64,000 nucleotides of DNA from Microbacterium nymphoidis (lineage in GTDB: Bacteria; Actinomycetota; Actinomycetes; Actinomycetales; Microbacteriaceae): NCBI RefSeq assembly GCF_021044885.1, contig NZ_JAJNOD010000001.1, forward strand, positions 1,488,001 through 1,552,000, read 5' to 3'. Numbering within the stretch: the first letter of the stretch is position 1; each line of letters begins with the position of its first letter. The position numbers were made by a program, and so were the translations under genes. The notes under the pieces were generated by a model. It had not been told where the DNA came from. It was given only the letters and a program-made list of their open reading frames with translations, and made no database searches. This document shows positions 42,786 through 50,952 of the stretch, in pieces.

Positions 42786-43750
42786 GTCACGGCTCCCGCG
42801 ATGATGATCCGCTCGGCGACCTCGAGGCCGTGCAGTGCCTCGTCGAGCGTCACGGCGGTGGGCGCGTTGCCGGATCGGACGGCGCTGAGGAAGACCTGCT
42901 GCTCTGCGGCGAGCGCGCCATACGGATGAGCGGGGGTGAGGTGATCGTCGGCGGGTCCCGTGGGCCCAATGACGCGGGCGTCCTGGCGAAGGGCAAGAGT
43001 GCCGTCCTCTCCGATGAGCTCCAGCGCATCGGGAAGATGCTGCCCGGCGCCCAGCGACCACGACACCTCGAACGACAGTTCCGTTCCCGCGCTCGTGCGG
43101 GCTCGTGCCGAGACCGCCAGCGGCTGCGGATGAGCCGCGGTACGGATCTCCGTGCTGGACACGTTCTCGATGCGATCGCCGGTCAGCCAGAGCGCGAGAT
43201 CGATGTCGTGGATCATCGTCATCAGCACCGGGTGCACCGCCGGGAACAGTGCCTGGTGATCGAGCCCGCGATGACGGCGGAACGACAGCGAGCGCACGCG
43301 GCCCACCGCCCCCGAGCGCACCGCCTCGCGGACCTCGGCATGCGGCGCGGAGAAGCGCAGGATGTGCCCGGGCATGAGCCATGCGGAGGACTGCGCAGCG
43401 GCACGGCGCAGTTGCTCGCGCGCCGCCTGATCGATGGCGACGGGCTTCTCCACCAGGACCGGAACGCCCGCGGCGAGCGCCGTCACGGCGATCCCCGCCT
43501 GCACCGCTGCGGCGGCGCTGATCACCACGGCGTCGACGGCGCCGTCCAGGAGAGGCCGGAGATCGGCGAGCGACAGCGCGGCTCCCGTCTCGGCGGCGAG
43601 TGCGTCGCGGCGCTCGGCCGATGGCGCGACGATGGCCGCGAGCTCCACTGCGGGGGTGCGAGCGAGTTCGAGGGCGTGCGCGCGCCCGAAAGGACCCGCG
43701 CCCACGACGGCGACGCGCAGCGGAGTGGCGGATGGATGGCGGAGGGTCAT
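42782..43750 (-). CDS. Gfo/Idh/MocA-family oxidoreductase
   Basis: 322 residues. The N-terminal Rossmann fold has VAVVGAGPFGRAHALELAR (about residues 13-31). The conserved VLVEKPVAIDQ block (Glu-Lys-Pro) is near residue 100. The substrate domain has the typical MTMIHDIDLALWL with the catalytic His/Asp pair. These NAD(P)-dependent enzymes oxidise cyclic sugars or cyclitols. Preceded by a sugar ABC importer and followed by a lactonase-like enzyme, it is likely to be the first catabolic step. The 22-base gap to the binding-protein gene suggests the same transcript. Confidence 0.87.
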   Translation of the reverse strand: MTLRHPSATPLRVAVVGAGPFGRAHALELARTPAVELAAIVAPSAERRDALAAETGAALSLADLRPLLDGAVDAVVISAAAAVQAGIAVTALAAGVPVLVEKPVAIDQAAREQLRRAAAQSSAWLMPGHILRFSAPHAEVREAVRSGAVGRVRSLSFRRHRGLDHQALFPAVHPVLMTMIHDIDLALWLTGDRIENVSSTEIRTAAHPQPLAVSARARTSAGTELSFEVSWSLGAGQHLPDALELIGEDGTLALRQDARVIGPTGPADDHLTPAHPYGALAAEQQVFLSAVRSGNAPTAVTLDEALHGLEVAERIIIAGAVT

Positions 43751-43772
43751 CGCGGGTCCTTTCGTGCGAGGG

Positions 43773-44792
43773 TCAGCAGGTGGGCTTGTAGATGTAGCGC
43801 TGAGCTTCCTCGGAGTCGACGTTGTCCTTCGTGATGATGAAGGCGTTCACGAACTCCTGGTACTCGAGGTCATCGGCGCTCGCCTCGCCGGAGACGATCT
43901 TCGCGATCCGCTCCACGGAGTCGTAACCGAGCCCATAGGGGTCCTGCGCCACCAGGGCCTCGTAGACACCGCTCTTGAGCTGTTCGATCTGGGAGGGATC
44001 GGCGTCGTATGCGACGAGCTTGACCTGGCCCACCTTGTCCGCACCCTCGATCGCTGCGGCCGCACCGGCGGACGCGGGGGCGAGGGTGGTGTAGATGCCC
44101 TTCAGATCGGGATCGGTGAGCGCCGCCGACGCCTTCTGCGACGCCTTGGCCTGATCGGCCTCGGAGTACTCGGTGGGAAGCACCGTCACGTCGGGGTAGG
44201 CCTCGGCCATGCGCGCCGTGAATCCGTCGACGCGCTCGGCGTTGGCGGCGACGCCCGGGAACGAGGCGATCACCATGACCGTGCCCTTCTCACCGATCGA
44301 CTGCGCCAGCGCATCGGCGGCGAGCGCACCCGCCGAGACGTTGTCGGTGCGGATGTTCTGAAGCTCGACCTGCTGGTCCAGGGAGCCGTCGACGGTGATC
44401 ACCGGCGTGCCTGCCGTGGCGATGTCCTCCACCGTGCCGACCAGCCCTGCCGGGTCGGTCGGGACGAGCACGAGACCGGCGGGCTTGAGCTGCATCGCCG
44501 CATTGATGAGCGGCGTCTGCGTCTGCAGGTCCCAGTTGGCGTCGCCCTGCCAGTCCAGGCGCACGTCGTACTTCTCGGCCGCCTCCTGTGCGCCGCACTG
44601 CATCACCTGGAAGTAGGTGGCGGTCATCTGTGCGGCGACGAATGCGACAGTGGGCTGGGCGCCCGGCTCGGCGCCTCCCGTTGCCGCAGGCGTTTCGTCG
44701 TCGGGCGACGTGCAGCCCGCGAGGGCGAGGGCCAGGCCCGCGCCGATCGCGATGAACGGGGCGATGCGGGAGCGTTTGTTGCGAATGAGCAC
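43773..44792 (-). CDS. Sugar ABC transporter substrate-binding lipoprotein
   Basis: 339 residues. A lipoprotein signal peptide ends in LALALAGCTS (Cys about residue 26), followed by a Ser/Pro/Ala linker. The mature part is a periplasmic-binding type I domain (ribose/allose group): AQMTATYFQVMQCGAQEAAEKYDVRL, GLVLVPTDPAGLVG and VITVDGSLD. It later has TALTDPDLKGIYTTLA and VYEALVAQDPYGLGYDSV. GTG 44792 has GGAGGAGAA upstream. It delivers a monosaccharide-like ligand to the permease encoded just before it. Confidence 0.92.
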   Translation of the reverse strand: MLIRNKRSRIAPFIAIGAGLALALAGCTSPDDETPAATGGAEPGAQPTVAFVAAQMTATYFQVMQCGAQEAAEKYDVRLDWQGDANWDLQTQTPLINAAMQLKPAGLVLVPTDPAGLVGTVEDIATAGTPVITVDGSLDQQVELQNIRTDNVSAGALAADALAQSIGEKGTVMVIASFPGVAANAERVDGFTARMAEAYPDVTVLPTEYSEADQAKASQKASAALTDPDLKGIYTTLAPASAGAAAAIEGADKVGQVKLVAYDADPSQIEQLKSGVYEALVAQDPYGLGYDSVERIAKIVSGEASADDLEYQEFVNAFIITKDNVDSEEAQRYIYKPTC

Positions 44793-44848
44793 TTCTCCTC
44801 CATTGGATGTCTCGTGCCGGAATCGGCGGTTCGGGTACTGCGGGATGA

Positions 44849-45907
44849 CTACTTCGTCTGCGCGCGGCGTCGCTGGTCGATGCCGACGGCGATCAGCAGG
44901 ATGATTCCGGTGACCACCAGCTGGTAGAACGAGCCGACGCGCAGGATCACCAGTCCGTTGATGAGGACGGCGGGGATGATGGCGGCGACCATGGAACCCA
45001 GCACCGAGGCGCGACCGCCGAAGAGGCTGGTGCCGCCGATCACGACGGCGGCGATGGCTGCGAGGGCATCGCCCTGGTGGCCCTGGATGTTCGTGGTGAG
45101 GAATCGCGAGATCTCCACGAAGCCGACGAGACCGCAGATGCCGCCCATGATCATGAACAGCTTGATGCGGTGCGCCCGTACGTTGATGCCGGCGCGCTCG
45201 GCCGAGCGGATCGACGATCCGAGCGCAAGGGTGTGCACCCCGAATCGGAGTCGCGTCATCACGAACCAGGCGATGATGCCCACGGCCACCGCGATCAGGG
45301 CGGGGACCGGGATCACCCCGAACAGGTTCGCGGTGCCGAAGCCGCGCTGCATGTCGCGGGGCAGCGAACTGACGTTGACGCCGTTGGTCACGATGTACGC
45401 CAGGCCGAGGCCGGCGCTCATCATCGCGAGGGTGACGACGAAGGAGTTCACGCGCAGCAGGTTGATGAGGGTGGCGTTGACGAGACCGAACAGCAATCCG
45501 GTTGCCAGCGACGCCAGTAGGCCGAGCAGGATCGCGATGCCCGCGTTCTCGTACTGCCCCGCGAGGACCTGCTCGGGACTGCCGCCTACGGCGGTGATGA
45601 CCTTCGCGCCGACGACAGAGGACAGGATGACGTTCGCGCCGATGGAGAGGTCGAGCTCTCCGGCGCCGAGCAGGAACGTCATGCCGATGGCGAGCAGAAC
45701 CAGCTGCGCGGAGTCGAGCGCGAGGTTGCGGAAGTTCGTCGCGCCCAGGAACACCCAGTTGGGTGACAGTGCCCCGAAGAGGATGATCAGCGCGACCACG
45801 ACGATCGCGATCAGGAAGGCCGTGGAGGTGAACAGCCGCCTGGTGAACGTGGGCTCGCTGCTGTCGAACGTGGCCGCCGCGGCGGGGAGATCGGTGGTGG
45901 TGGTCAT
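44849..45907 (-). CDS. Sugar ABC transporter permease (RbsC/BPD-2 type)
   Basis: 352 residues with about ten transmembrane helices. Diagnostic segments are MTFLLGAGELDLSIGANVILSSVVGA, GLLFGLVNATLINLLRVNSFVVTLAMM, RAGINVRAHRIKLFMIMGGICGLVGF (the EAA-like coupling loop) and AAIAAVVIGGTSLFGGRASVLGSM. The start ATG overlaps the ATPase stop (ATGA). It belongs to the ribose/xylose/fructose branch of carbohydrate importers. Confidence 0.92.
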   Translation of the reverse strand: MTTTTDLPAAAATFDSSEPTFTRRLFTSTAFLIAIVVVALIILFGALSPNWVFLGATNFRNLALDSAQLVLLAIGMTFLLGAGELDLSIGANVILSSVVGAKVITAVGGSPEQVLAGQYENAGIAILLGLLASLATGLLFGLVNATLINLLRVNSFVVTLAMMSAGLGLAYIVTNGVNVSSLPRDMQRGFGTANLFGVIPVPALIAVAVGIIAWFVMTRLRFGVHTLALGSSIRSAERAGINVRAHRIKLFMIMGGICGLVGFVEISRFLTTNIQGHQGDALAAIAAVVIGGTSLFGGRASVLGSMVAAIIPAVLINGLVILRVGSFYQLVVTGIILLIAVGIDQRRRAQTK

Positions 45908-46695
45908 GCCGCTTCCTCCTTCGCGGAGAGCATCGTGGTGAGGACATCCACGAGCTGGAGCCCTCCGGTCGTCATCTGCTCGACCACCCGGCCGTGGCGC
46001 ATGATGGCGATCCGGTCGGCGAAGTCGATCATCTTGGGGATGTCGTGGGACACCAGCACCACGGCGAGTCCGCGCTCCGCGGCGGCACGGACGGCGTCGT
46101 ACACCATGGCGGTCTGCCGCGCCCCGAGGGCGGCGGTCGGCTCGTCCATGAGGATCGCCGTCTTGGCCCACATCACCGCGCGCGCCACCGCGATGGCCTG
46201 GCGCTGCCCACCCGACAGTGCGCTGACCGGGGCCGTGAGCGATGGCACCTGGGCACCGAGCAGCGACATGGCCTCCTTGGTGCGAGCACGCATCGTCTTC
46301 TCGTCCAGCTTGCCGAGCAACCCCAGAGGGCCCGGCTGCACGAGCTCACGCCCGAGGAAGAAGTTCTGCGTCACCGAGAGGTCGGGCGCCTGCGCAAGGT
46401 CCTGATACACGATCTCGATGCCGTGCGAACGAGCAGCCGCGACGCTGCCGAGAGTCATCGCATCGCCGCCCACGAGAACCTCGCCCTGGTCGGGGTCGAG
46501 CACGCCGGCGAGGACGTTGGACAGCGTCGACTTTCCCGCGCCGTTGTCGCCGATCAGGGCGAGGACCTCGCCCGGGTAGATGTCCAGGCTCGCCCCGCGG
46601 AGGGCGCGCACGTGCCCGAAGCTCTTCGCGACGTCACGGACGCGAACGATCGGCTGCGGGGCTGAGGACGCGACTTGCGTCGTCGCGTTGTCCAT
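45904..46695 (-). CDS. Sugar ABC transporter ATPase, single-domain (FrcA-like)
   Basis: 263 residues with one ATPase domain, unlike the tandem two-domain RbsA/XylG. It has Walker A GDNGAGKST, the signature ALSGGQRQAIAVARAV, Walker B TAILMDEPTAALG, and the switch His in VLVSHDIPKM. GIEIVYQDLAQAPDLSVTQNFFLGREL is the typical sugar-importer Q-loop region. It is the first gene of the nine-gene operon. Upstream lie AAGGAGACC and, 28 bases before the start, one copy of the shared operator. Confidence 0.92.
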   Translation of the reverse strand: MDNATTQVASSAPQPIVRVRDVAKSFGHVRALRGASLDIYPGEVLALIGDNGAGKSTLSNVLAGVLDPDQGEVLVGGDAMTLGSVAAARSHGIEIVYQDLAQAPDLSVTQNFFLGRELVQPGPLGLLGKLDEKTMRARTKEAMSLLGAQVPSLTAPVSALSGGQRQAIAVARAVMWAKTAILMDEPTAALGARQTAMVYDAVRAAAERGLAVVLVSHDIPKMIDFADRIAIMRHGRVVEQMTTGGLQLVDVLTTMLSAKEEAA

Positions 46696-46722
46696 TCGGT
46701 CTCCTTCGACTCGTGTCGTTCT

Positions 46723-46751
46723 ACAGAGAGGTCCATCGTTCGCTCTGTCGA
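46723..46751 (-). promoter_or_regulatory. Operator copy 1, upstream of the sugar ABC operon
   Basis: ACAGA (46723-46727) and TCTGT (46744-46748) are inverted arms with a 16-base spacer. The block TCCATCGTTCGCTCTGTCGA (46732-46751) is identical to 47406-47425. It lies 28 bases before the ATPase start. Confidence 0.75.
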
Positions 46752-46811
46752 ACAGTCACATTGAAGCAGACCCTCGCGGCGGCGCGCAAGCCCCCGCGTG
46801 AGCGGAGTCGC

Positions 46812-47381
46812 TCAGATCGCCGGCGGATACTGCTGCACGACGAACAACCGCCCGCCATCTTCACGCGCGCGGTAGATGTGGGGCTGGTCGGCGCGGAAGG
46901 TCAGCATGTCCCCCGGAGTGAGCACGACGGGCTTGTCCGCCGGCCCCACCTCGATGATCCCGTCAGCACAGAGTGCGCGCTCGACGACACCGGGCGCGTT
47001 CCCGCGGGAGTTGCGCTCCGCATTGGGGGCGAGGGTCACCACGGACACCTCCACCTCACCGGCACCCTGCCAGCTCGCCATGAGCTGCGCGATGAAGTCA
47101 TCGCCGGAGCGGGCGATGACCGGAGCATCGACCAGCCGTCGCAGTTCACTGTCACCGGCCCCGACCGCGACCGCGAACAGACCGCCGAGCGGGACATTGA
47201 GCGTACGGGCCAGCGACCAGAGGGTGTCGAGGGAGGGATTTCCGTTTCCCCGCTCCAGTTCGGAGACCGTGGACTTCGAGATCCCCGCTTCACGCGCCAG
47301 GGCGGACACGCTCAGTCCGCGCCGCTCCCGCCACTTGCGGATGTTGTCGGCGAGCGGCGATACGGGCTGGTCTTCATTCAT
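46812..47381 (-). CDS. XRE-family regulator with cupin sensor domain
   Basis: 189 residues. A helix-turn-helix at about 18-56 (LSVSALAREAGISKSTVSELERGNGNPSLDTLW) is followed by a cupin-type domain with EVSVVTLAPNAERNSRGNAPGVVERALCADG and LTPGDMLTFRADQPHIYRA. XRE-cupin regulators sense small carboxylates, amines or sugars. The start ATG 47381 has no Shine-Dalgarno sequence. A TATAAC box ends eight bases before it, so the message may be leaderless. A longer frame to 47405 would put the operator in the coding region. It is the probable controller of the ABC operon and the divergent hydrolase. Confidence 0.85.
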   Translation of the reverse strand: MNEDQPVSPLADNIRKWRERRGLSVSALAREAGISKSTVSELERGNGNPSLDTLWSLARTLNVPLGGLFAVAVGAGDSELRRLVDAPVIARSGDDFIAQLMASWQGAGEVEVSVVTLAPNAERNSRGNAPGVVERALCADGIIEVGPADKPVVLTPGDMLTFRADQPHIYRAREDGGRLFVVQQYPPAI

Positions 47382-47388
47382 GATGACG

Positions 47389-47425
47389 GTTATAGTACAG
47401 AACATTCCATCGTTCGCTCTGTCGA
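47389..47425. promoter_or_regulatory. Operator copy 2 and promoter between the XRE gene and the divergent hydrolase
   Basis: ACAGA (47397-47401) and TCTGT (47418-47422) again have a 16-base spacer. The 20-base block 47406-47425 is identical to 46732-46751. On the minus strand TATAAC (47394-47389) is a -10-like box for the regulator gene. Confidence 0.72.
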
Positions 47426-47467
47426 TCGTTTCTGGTCACCGTTGACCCTCATCCAAGGAGACGATCG

Positions 47468-49150
47468 ATGTCTGAGTCCGACTTCATCACGCTGAACGGC
47501 CGCGTCGCCGTGATCGGCGCCGACCGCCATCCTCACGCCGCGGGCCGTCTTGCCACCGCGGGTTCCGGACTGGAGTGGCTCACCGTGCCGCCGGGCGGCG
47601 AAGGACCCGACTCCATTCCGGTCATCTCACTACGCGAGGACACCCGGCTTCCCGAGGGCTCCTTCCGCATCGACACACGGACGGAGGGCGCAGCACCTCG
47701 TATCGAGATCGTCGGCGGCCCGTTCTCCGGCGTGATCTACGCGGTGGAAGAGCTGCTCCGCGCTGTTCGTCCGGCCCCGGGCACCGGCGTGTCGGTGCCG
47801 GTCACACACGTCGAACGCCGCCCCGCCCTCGCATATCGGACGTTCTGGACGTGGGACCACTCCACCAACTGGGAACTCAGCCAGGTGGGCCACCAGGAGA
47901 TCGGCGTGTTCAACCCGTACGGGAAGCCGCCGTCGGGCTTCCTGGCGGACTACAAGCGGATGGTCGACTTCTGCAGCCAGAACCAGATCGCCGCCATCGT
48001 CATCTACGGCTTCTTCCGCGACAACCACGGCGGTGTCGACGACGCGAAGGAGCTCACCCGTTACGCCCGCGAGCGCGGGGTGCGCATCCTGCCGGGTGTC
48101 GCGATCGGCGCGTACGGCGGCGTGTACTGGGAGGGCGATCACCCGTACAACCTCTCCACCTACCTGGATGCGCACCCCGACCGCGCCGCCGACATGGAGC
48201 GCGGCGTGGGATTCCAGCTGGCCGATCTGTCGTTCCCGCTGAACTTCCCGCGCAGCGACTACACCCGCACCGCGTGCCCGTCGGATCCGAACACCATCGA
48301 CTGGATGGCCGACGCTCTCTCCTGGCTCGTGGAGACGGTCGAACCCGGCGGGGTGAACATCGAAGGCGGCGACTACGGGGTCTGCGGCTGCGAGCGGTGC
48401 ATGACGCGGCGCGGTGATCGCGAGGACCCCAACCGGCGCGACGACGACGCGGAGTTCTGGTCGCACGCGGACATGGCGGACAACTTCCCCCGCCTGTTCG
48501 AGGCCGCGCGCGGCGGCCGCGACGACCTCTGGATCTACTGTGAGCTGCAGTGGGACAACCTGCTGGACAGCGAGGCCCACGCCCCGCTGACGACGCTGCC
48601 GGACGGTGCGATCTACCAGCACACCTACAACCGCGGCTACTGGAACCGGGTGCGGGCCGAGCTGACACCGCAGACCGTCGCGGATCTTCCCACCCGGACC
48701 AACGTCGCCCGCGCGCAGTTCGCCTGCCAGTGGAACGGCGACGAGCGCACCGAACTCTACGCGTTCAACGCCCCGGTGTTCGCCGAGCTGTCACGGCACT
48801 GTTTCGACATGGGCATGCAGGGCCTCACCGTATGGGGCGAACCAAGTCCGTTCCACGTCTCCTCGGAGCTGAGCTATCTCGCGTTCGGACGCTTCGGCTT
48901 CGACGCGGACCTCAGCTGGGACGCATTCCTGGACCAGGACGTTGCTCCGCGGCTCGGCGGGCGGGGAGCAGCCGACGAGTTCATCTCGATCATGCAGGAA
49001 CTGGACGACCACCAGCACCTGCCCGTCGAGCGACTGCGCACACTGCAGGGGCGTGCGTTCGACGGCGCCCGTCAGTTCACCGGCGAGCAGTTGCGCCGGT
49101 GGATCTGGCTCACCGACCGAGTGAACCGCCGCGCCTACATGGGCAGCTGA
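47468..49150 (+). CDS. Large glycoside-hydrolase-like protein, family not recognised
   Basis: 560 residues, no signal peptide. An N-terminal domain of about 110 residues ends in GGPFSGVIYAVEELLRAV, resembling the non-catalytic domain that precedes GH20/GH67-type barrels. A TIM-barrel-like part follows: LAYRTFWTWDHSTNW, IAAIVIYGFFRDNHGGVDDAKELTRYARERGVRILPGV and PGGVNIEGGDYGVCGCERCM. Later come IYCELQWDN and GLTVWGEPSPFHV, with Glu residues that could be catalytic. The CGCERC cysteines could bind a metal. AAGGAGACG precedes the start. It is divergent from the XRE gene and shares its operator, so it likely releases the sugar imported by the ABC system or its glycoside inside the cell. Confidence 0.6.
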   Translation: MSESDFITLNGRVAVIGADRHPHAAGRLATAGSGLEWLTVPPGGEGPDSIPVISLREDTRLPEGSFRIDTRTEGAAPRIEIVGGPFSGVIYAVEELLRAVRPAPGTGVSVPVTHVERRPALAYRTFWTWDHSTNWELSQVGHQEIGVFNPYGKPPSGFLADYKRMVDFCSQNQIAAIVIYGFFRDNHGGVDDAKELTRYARERGVRILPGVAIGAYGGVYWEGDHPYNLSTYLDAHPDRAADMERGVGFQLADLSFPLNFPRSDYTRTACPSDPNTIDWMADALSWLVETVEPGGVNIEGGDYGVCGCERCMTRRGDREDPNRRDDDAEFWSHADMADNFPRLFEAARGGRDDLWIYCELQWDNLLDSEAHAPLTTLPDGAIYQHTYNRGYWNRVRAELTPQTVADLPTRTNVARAQFACQWNGDERTELYAFNAPVFAELSRHCFDMGMQGLTVWGEPSPFHVSSELSYLAFGRFGFDADLSWDAFLDQDVAPRLGGRGAADEFISIMQELDDHQHLPVERLRTLQGRAFDGARQFTGEQLRRWIWLTDRVNRRAYMGS

Positions 49151-49156
49151 TGATAG

Positions 49157-49198
49157 AGACAGCGGCGGGCGGGGCATGAGCCCTGCCCGCCGCTGTCT
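49157..49198. terminator. Bidirectional terminator between the hydrolase and dcd
   Basis: AGACAGCGGCGGGCGGGGC (49157-49175) pairs with GCCCTGCCCGCCGCTGTCT (49180-49198) across a four-base loop, with one mismatch in 19. The dcd stop codon (TAA) overlaps its right edge. Confidence 0.85.
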
Positions 49199-49809
49199 TA
49201 CGCCCCAGCCGATCCCGCGTCGGTGGCGGACACGTCGGTGCGATGGAAGTTCTGGAACGAGCGCGAGGCGGTCGGGCCGCGCTGACCTTGATACCGGTTG
49301 CCGTATGGCCCCGACCCGTAGGGGTTGTCCGCCGGCGACGTGAGGCGGAAGTAGCAGACCTGGCCGATCTTCATCCCCGGCCACAGCTTGATCGGCAGGG
49401 TGGCGACGTTGGAGAGCTCCAGCGTCACGTGACCCGAGAATCCGGGATCGATGAAGCCGGCGGTGGAGTGGGTGAGCAGTCCGAGTCGGCCGAGCGAGGA
49501 CTTGCCCTCCAACCGGGCCGCGATGTCGTCCGGCAGTGTGATCTGCTCGTAGGTCGAGCCGAGCACGAACTCGCCGGGGTGGAGGATGAACGGCTCATCC
49601 GGGTCGACCTCGATGAGCCGCGTGAGCTCCGGCTGGTCCTGCGACGGATCGATGAACGGGTACTTGTGGTTGTCGAAGAGACGGAAGTACCGGTCCAGGC
49701 GCACGTCCACGCTCGACGGCTGGACCATCGCCGGGTCGAAGGGATCGAGGGCGATGCGCCCGTCAGCGAGTCCGGCCTTGATGTCGCGATCCGAAAGCAG
49801 CACGTCCAC
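49198..49809 (-). CDS. dcd: dCTP deaminase (possibly dUMP-forming)
   Basis: 203 residues. It converts dCTP to dUTP; the actinobacterial type often also hydrolyses it to d[25 protein letters not shown] is the N-terminal signature. [18 protein letters not shown] follows, with the active-site [31 protein letters not shown] (catalytic Glu in the final LEL) and [14 protein letters not shown]. The C-terminal [11 protein letters not shown] closes the nucleotide. The GTG at 49809 or the one two codons on may be the start. Monocistronic. Confidence 0.94.
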   Translation of the reverse strand: MDVLLSDRDIKAGLADGRIALDPFDPAMVQPSSVDVRLDRYFRLFDNHKYPFIDPSQDQPELTRLIEVDPDEPFILHPGEFVLGSTYEQITLPDDIAARLEGKSSLGRLGLLTHSTAGFIDPGFSGHVTLELSNVATLPIKLWPGMKIGQVCYFRLTSPADNPYGSGPYGNRYQGQRGPTASRSFQNFHRTDVSATDAGSAGA

Positions 49810-49899
49810 AGCCTACGGCCCTCTCCGCATTCGGCGTGCGCAGATGTGACGCGAGTGCATGACGATGCGCTCAGTACATGAGGAATATGGCGAATCTGT

Positions 49900-49937
49900 C
49901 ATGGATTCGGCGCACGCTCATGGATTCACGACAAGCC
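49900..49937. repeat. Paired 19-base intergenic unit, copy 3
   Basis: CATGGATTCGGCGCACGCT (49900-49918) and CATGGATTCACGACAAGCC (49919-49937) are adjacent. They align with the pair at 13291-13328 at 27 of 35 bases. They occupy the dcd upstream gap, which holds no gene. Confidence 0.45.
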
Positions 49938-49962
49938 CGCGGATCATCGTGATCCGCGGGCT
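49934..49962 (-). terminator. Terminator hairpin after the SRPBCC gene
   Basis: AGCCCGCGGATCA (49934-49946) and TGATCCGCGGGCT (49950-49962) are perfect 13-base arms with a three-base loop, 12 bases beyond the SRPBCC stop codon on the minus strand. Confidence 0.8.
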
Positions 49963-49973
49963 GCCGGTGCGTG

Positions 49974-50951
49974 TCAGGCGCTGAGCACCTCACGCTCGAG
50001 ACGCTGGTACGACGCTTCCATGCCGTCGGCCATGCCGGTGGCGAGGATCATGTCGCGCGTCTCCTTGTCGGGGTACTCGATGAGCACGGTGATGAGGGTG
50101 GCGCCATCCTCCTCATAGAGGTTGAGGTCGTTAAGCGTCTCGGTGGGCATCCCCTGCATGCGCTCGGTGGTGACCGCACGGCGAGGCGGATCGAAGATCA
50201 GCACCTCGCCCTCGAATCCGAACGGCTCACCCTCGGTGTCTCCGACGGGTGCCCAGGAGTTGCGGAACGAGGCACCCGGCTCCGTGGCGATGACGCACTC
50301 GGTCATCTCCCACCCGTCGGGACCCAGCATCCACTGCTTCACCAGATCGGCCTCGTTGTAGGCGCGCCAGACCAGCTCGCGCGGCCCCTCCACGAGACGA
50401 GTGATGCGCACGTGAGTGTCGTCGAGCAGCTCGACGACCGTGCCCTTGCCCTGGGCGAACTCCCGGAGCCCCTGCAGCACGGCATCCAGCTGCGCCATCG
50501 CCATGCGCGTGCCCTCGACCGCACCCATCGCCACCACCTGCTCCAGCGCCTCCGCGGAATCGAAGTAGCTGGTGTTGACCATGCGGGTGCCGTCGTCGGT
50601 GGGCTCGAACGTGAAGGTCATGCGCATCGACGGGAACCCCTCGAGCGGCGTGCCGTCCTCATCGGCGAACGCGTCGATCACCTCGAAGCTGTGCGGTGCG
50701 TCGATGGCCAGGAACTCCCACGCACCGGACGACTTCTCACCGCGCGGACCGTTCATCGTGTACTGCGCGCGGCCGCCCACGACAGGGTTCCAGACCGTGA
50801 ACGTCGCCGGCCATCCGGGAGGTCCCCAGAACCGGTTGAGCTGCTCGGGGTCCGTGTACGCGTTCCAGACACGCTCCACGGGCGCGGCGAGATCGGCGAT
50901 CACGGTCATGGTCAGGTTGTCGGCATCGGTGACGACGTCGGTGACGGGCAT
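49974..50951 (-). CDS. Duplicated SRPBCC/AHSA1-domain protein
   Basis: 325 residues comprising two consecutive START-like SRPBCC domains. Domain 1 covers about 10-165 (VIADLAAPVERVWNAYTDPEQLNRFWGPPGWPATF). Domain 2 covers about 170-325 (RITRLVEGPRELVWRAYNEADLVKQWMLGPDGWEM). Each has the expected TERMQGMP or MTFTFEPTDDGTRM strands. Such proteins bind hydrophobic ligands and are typically paired with ArsR regulators, as here. ATG 50951 is one base after the regulator's stop region and has AAGGAGA. The ligand is unknown. Confidence 0.85.
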   Translation of the reverse strand: MPVTDVVTDADNLTMTVIADLAAPVERVWNAYTDPEQLNRFWGPPGWPATFTVWNPVVGGRAQYTMNGPRGEKSSGAWEFLAIDAPHSFEVIDAFADEDGTPLEGFPSMRMTFTFEPTDDGTRMVNTSYFDSAEALEQVVAMGAVEGTRMAMAQLDAVLQGLREFAQGKGTVVELLDDTHVRITRLVEGPRELVWRAYNEADLVKQWMLGPDGWEMTECVIATEPGASFRNSWAPVGDTEGEPFGFEGEVLIFDPPRRAVTTERMQGMPTETLNDLNLYEEDGATLITVLIEYPDKETRDMILATGMADGMEASYQRLEREVLSA

Positions 50952-50952
50952 G

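Noticed and set aside
43434-44927. Plus-strand open frame of 497 codons opposite the binding-protein gene
   Set aside because: Antisense artefact of high-GC coding; the minus strand has a lipoprotein signal and the sugar-binding domain.
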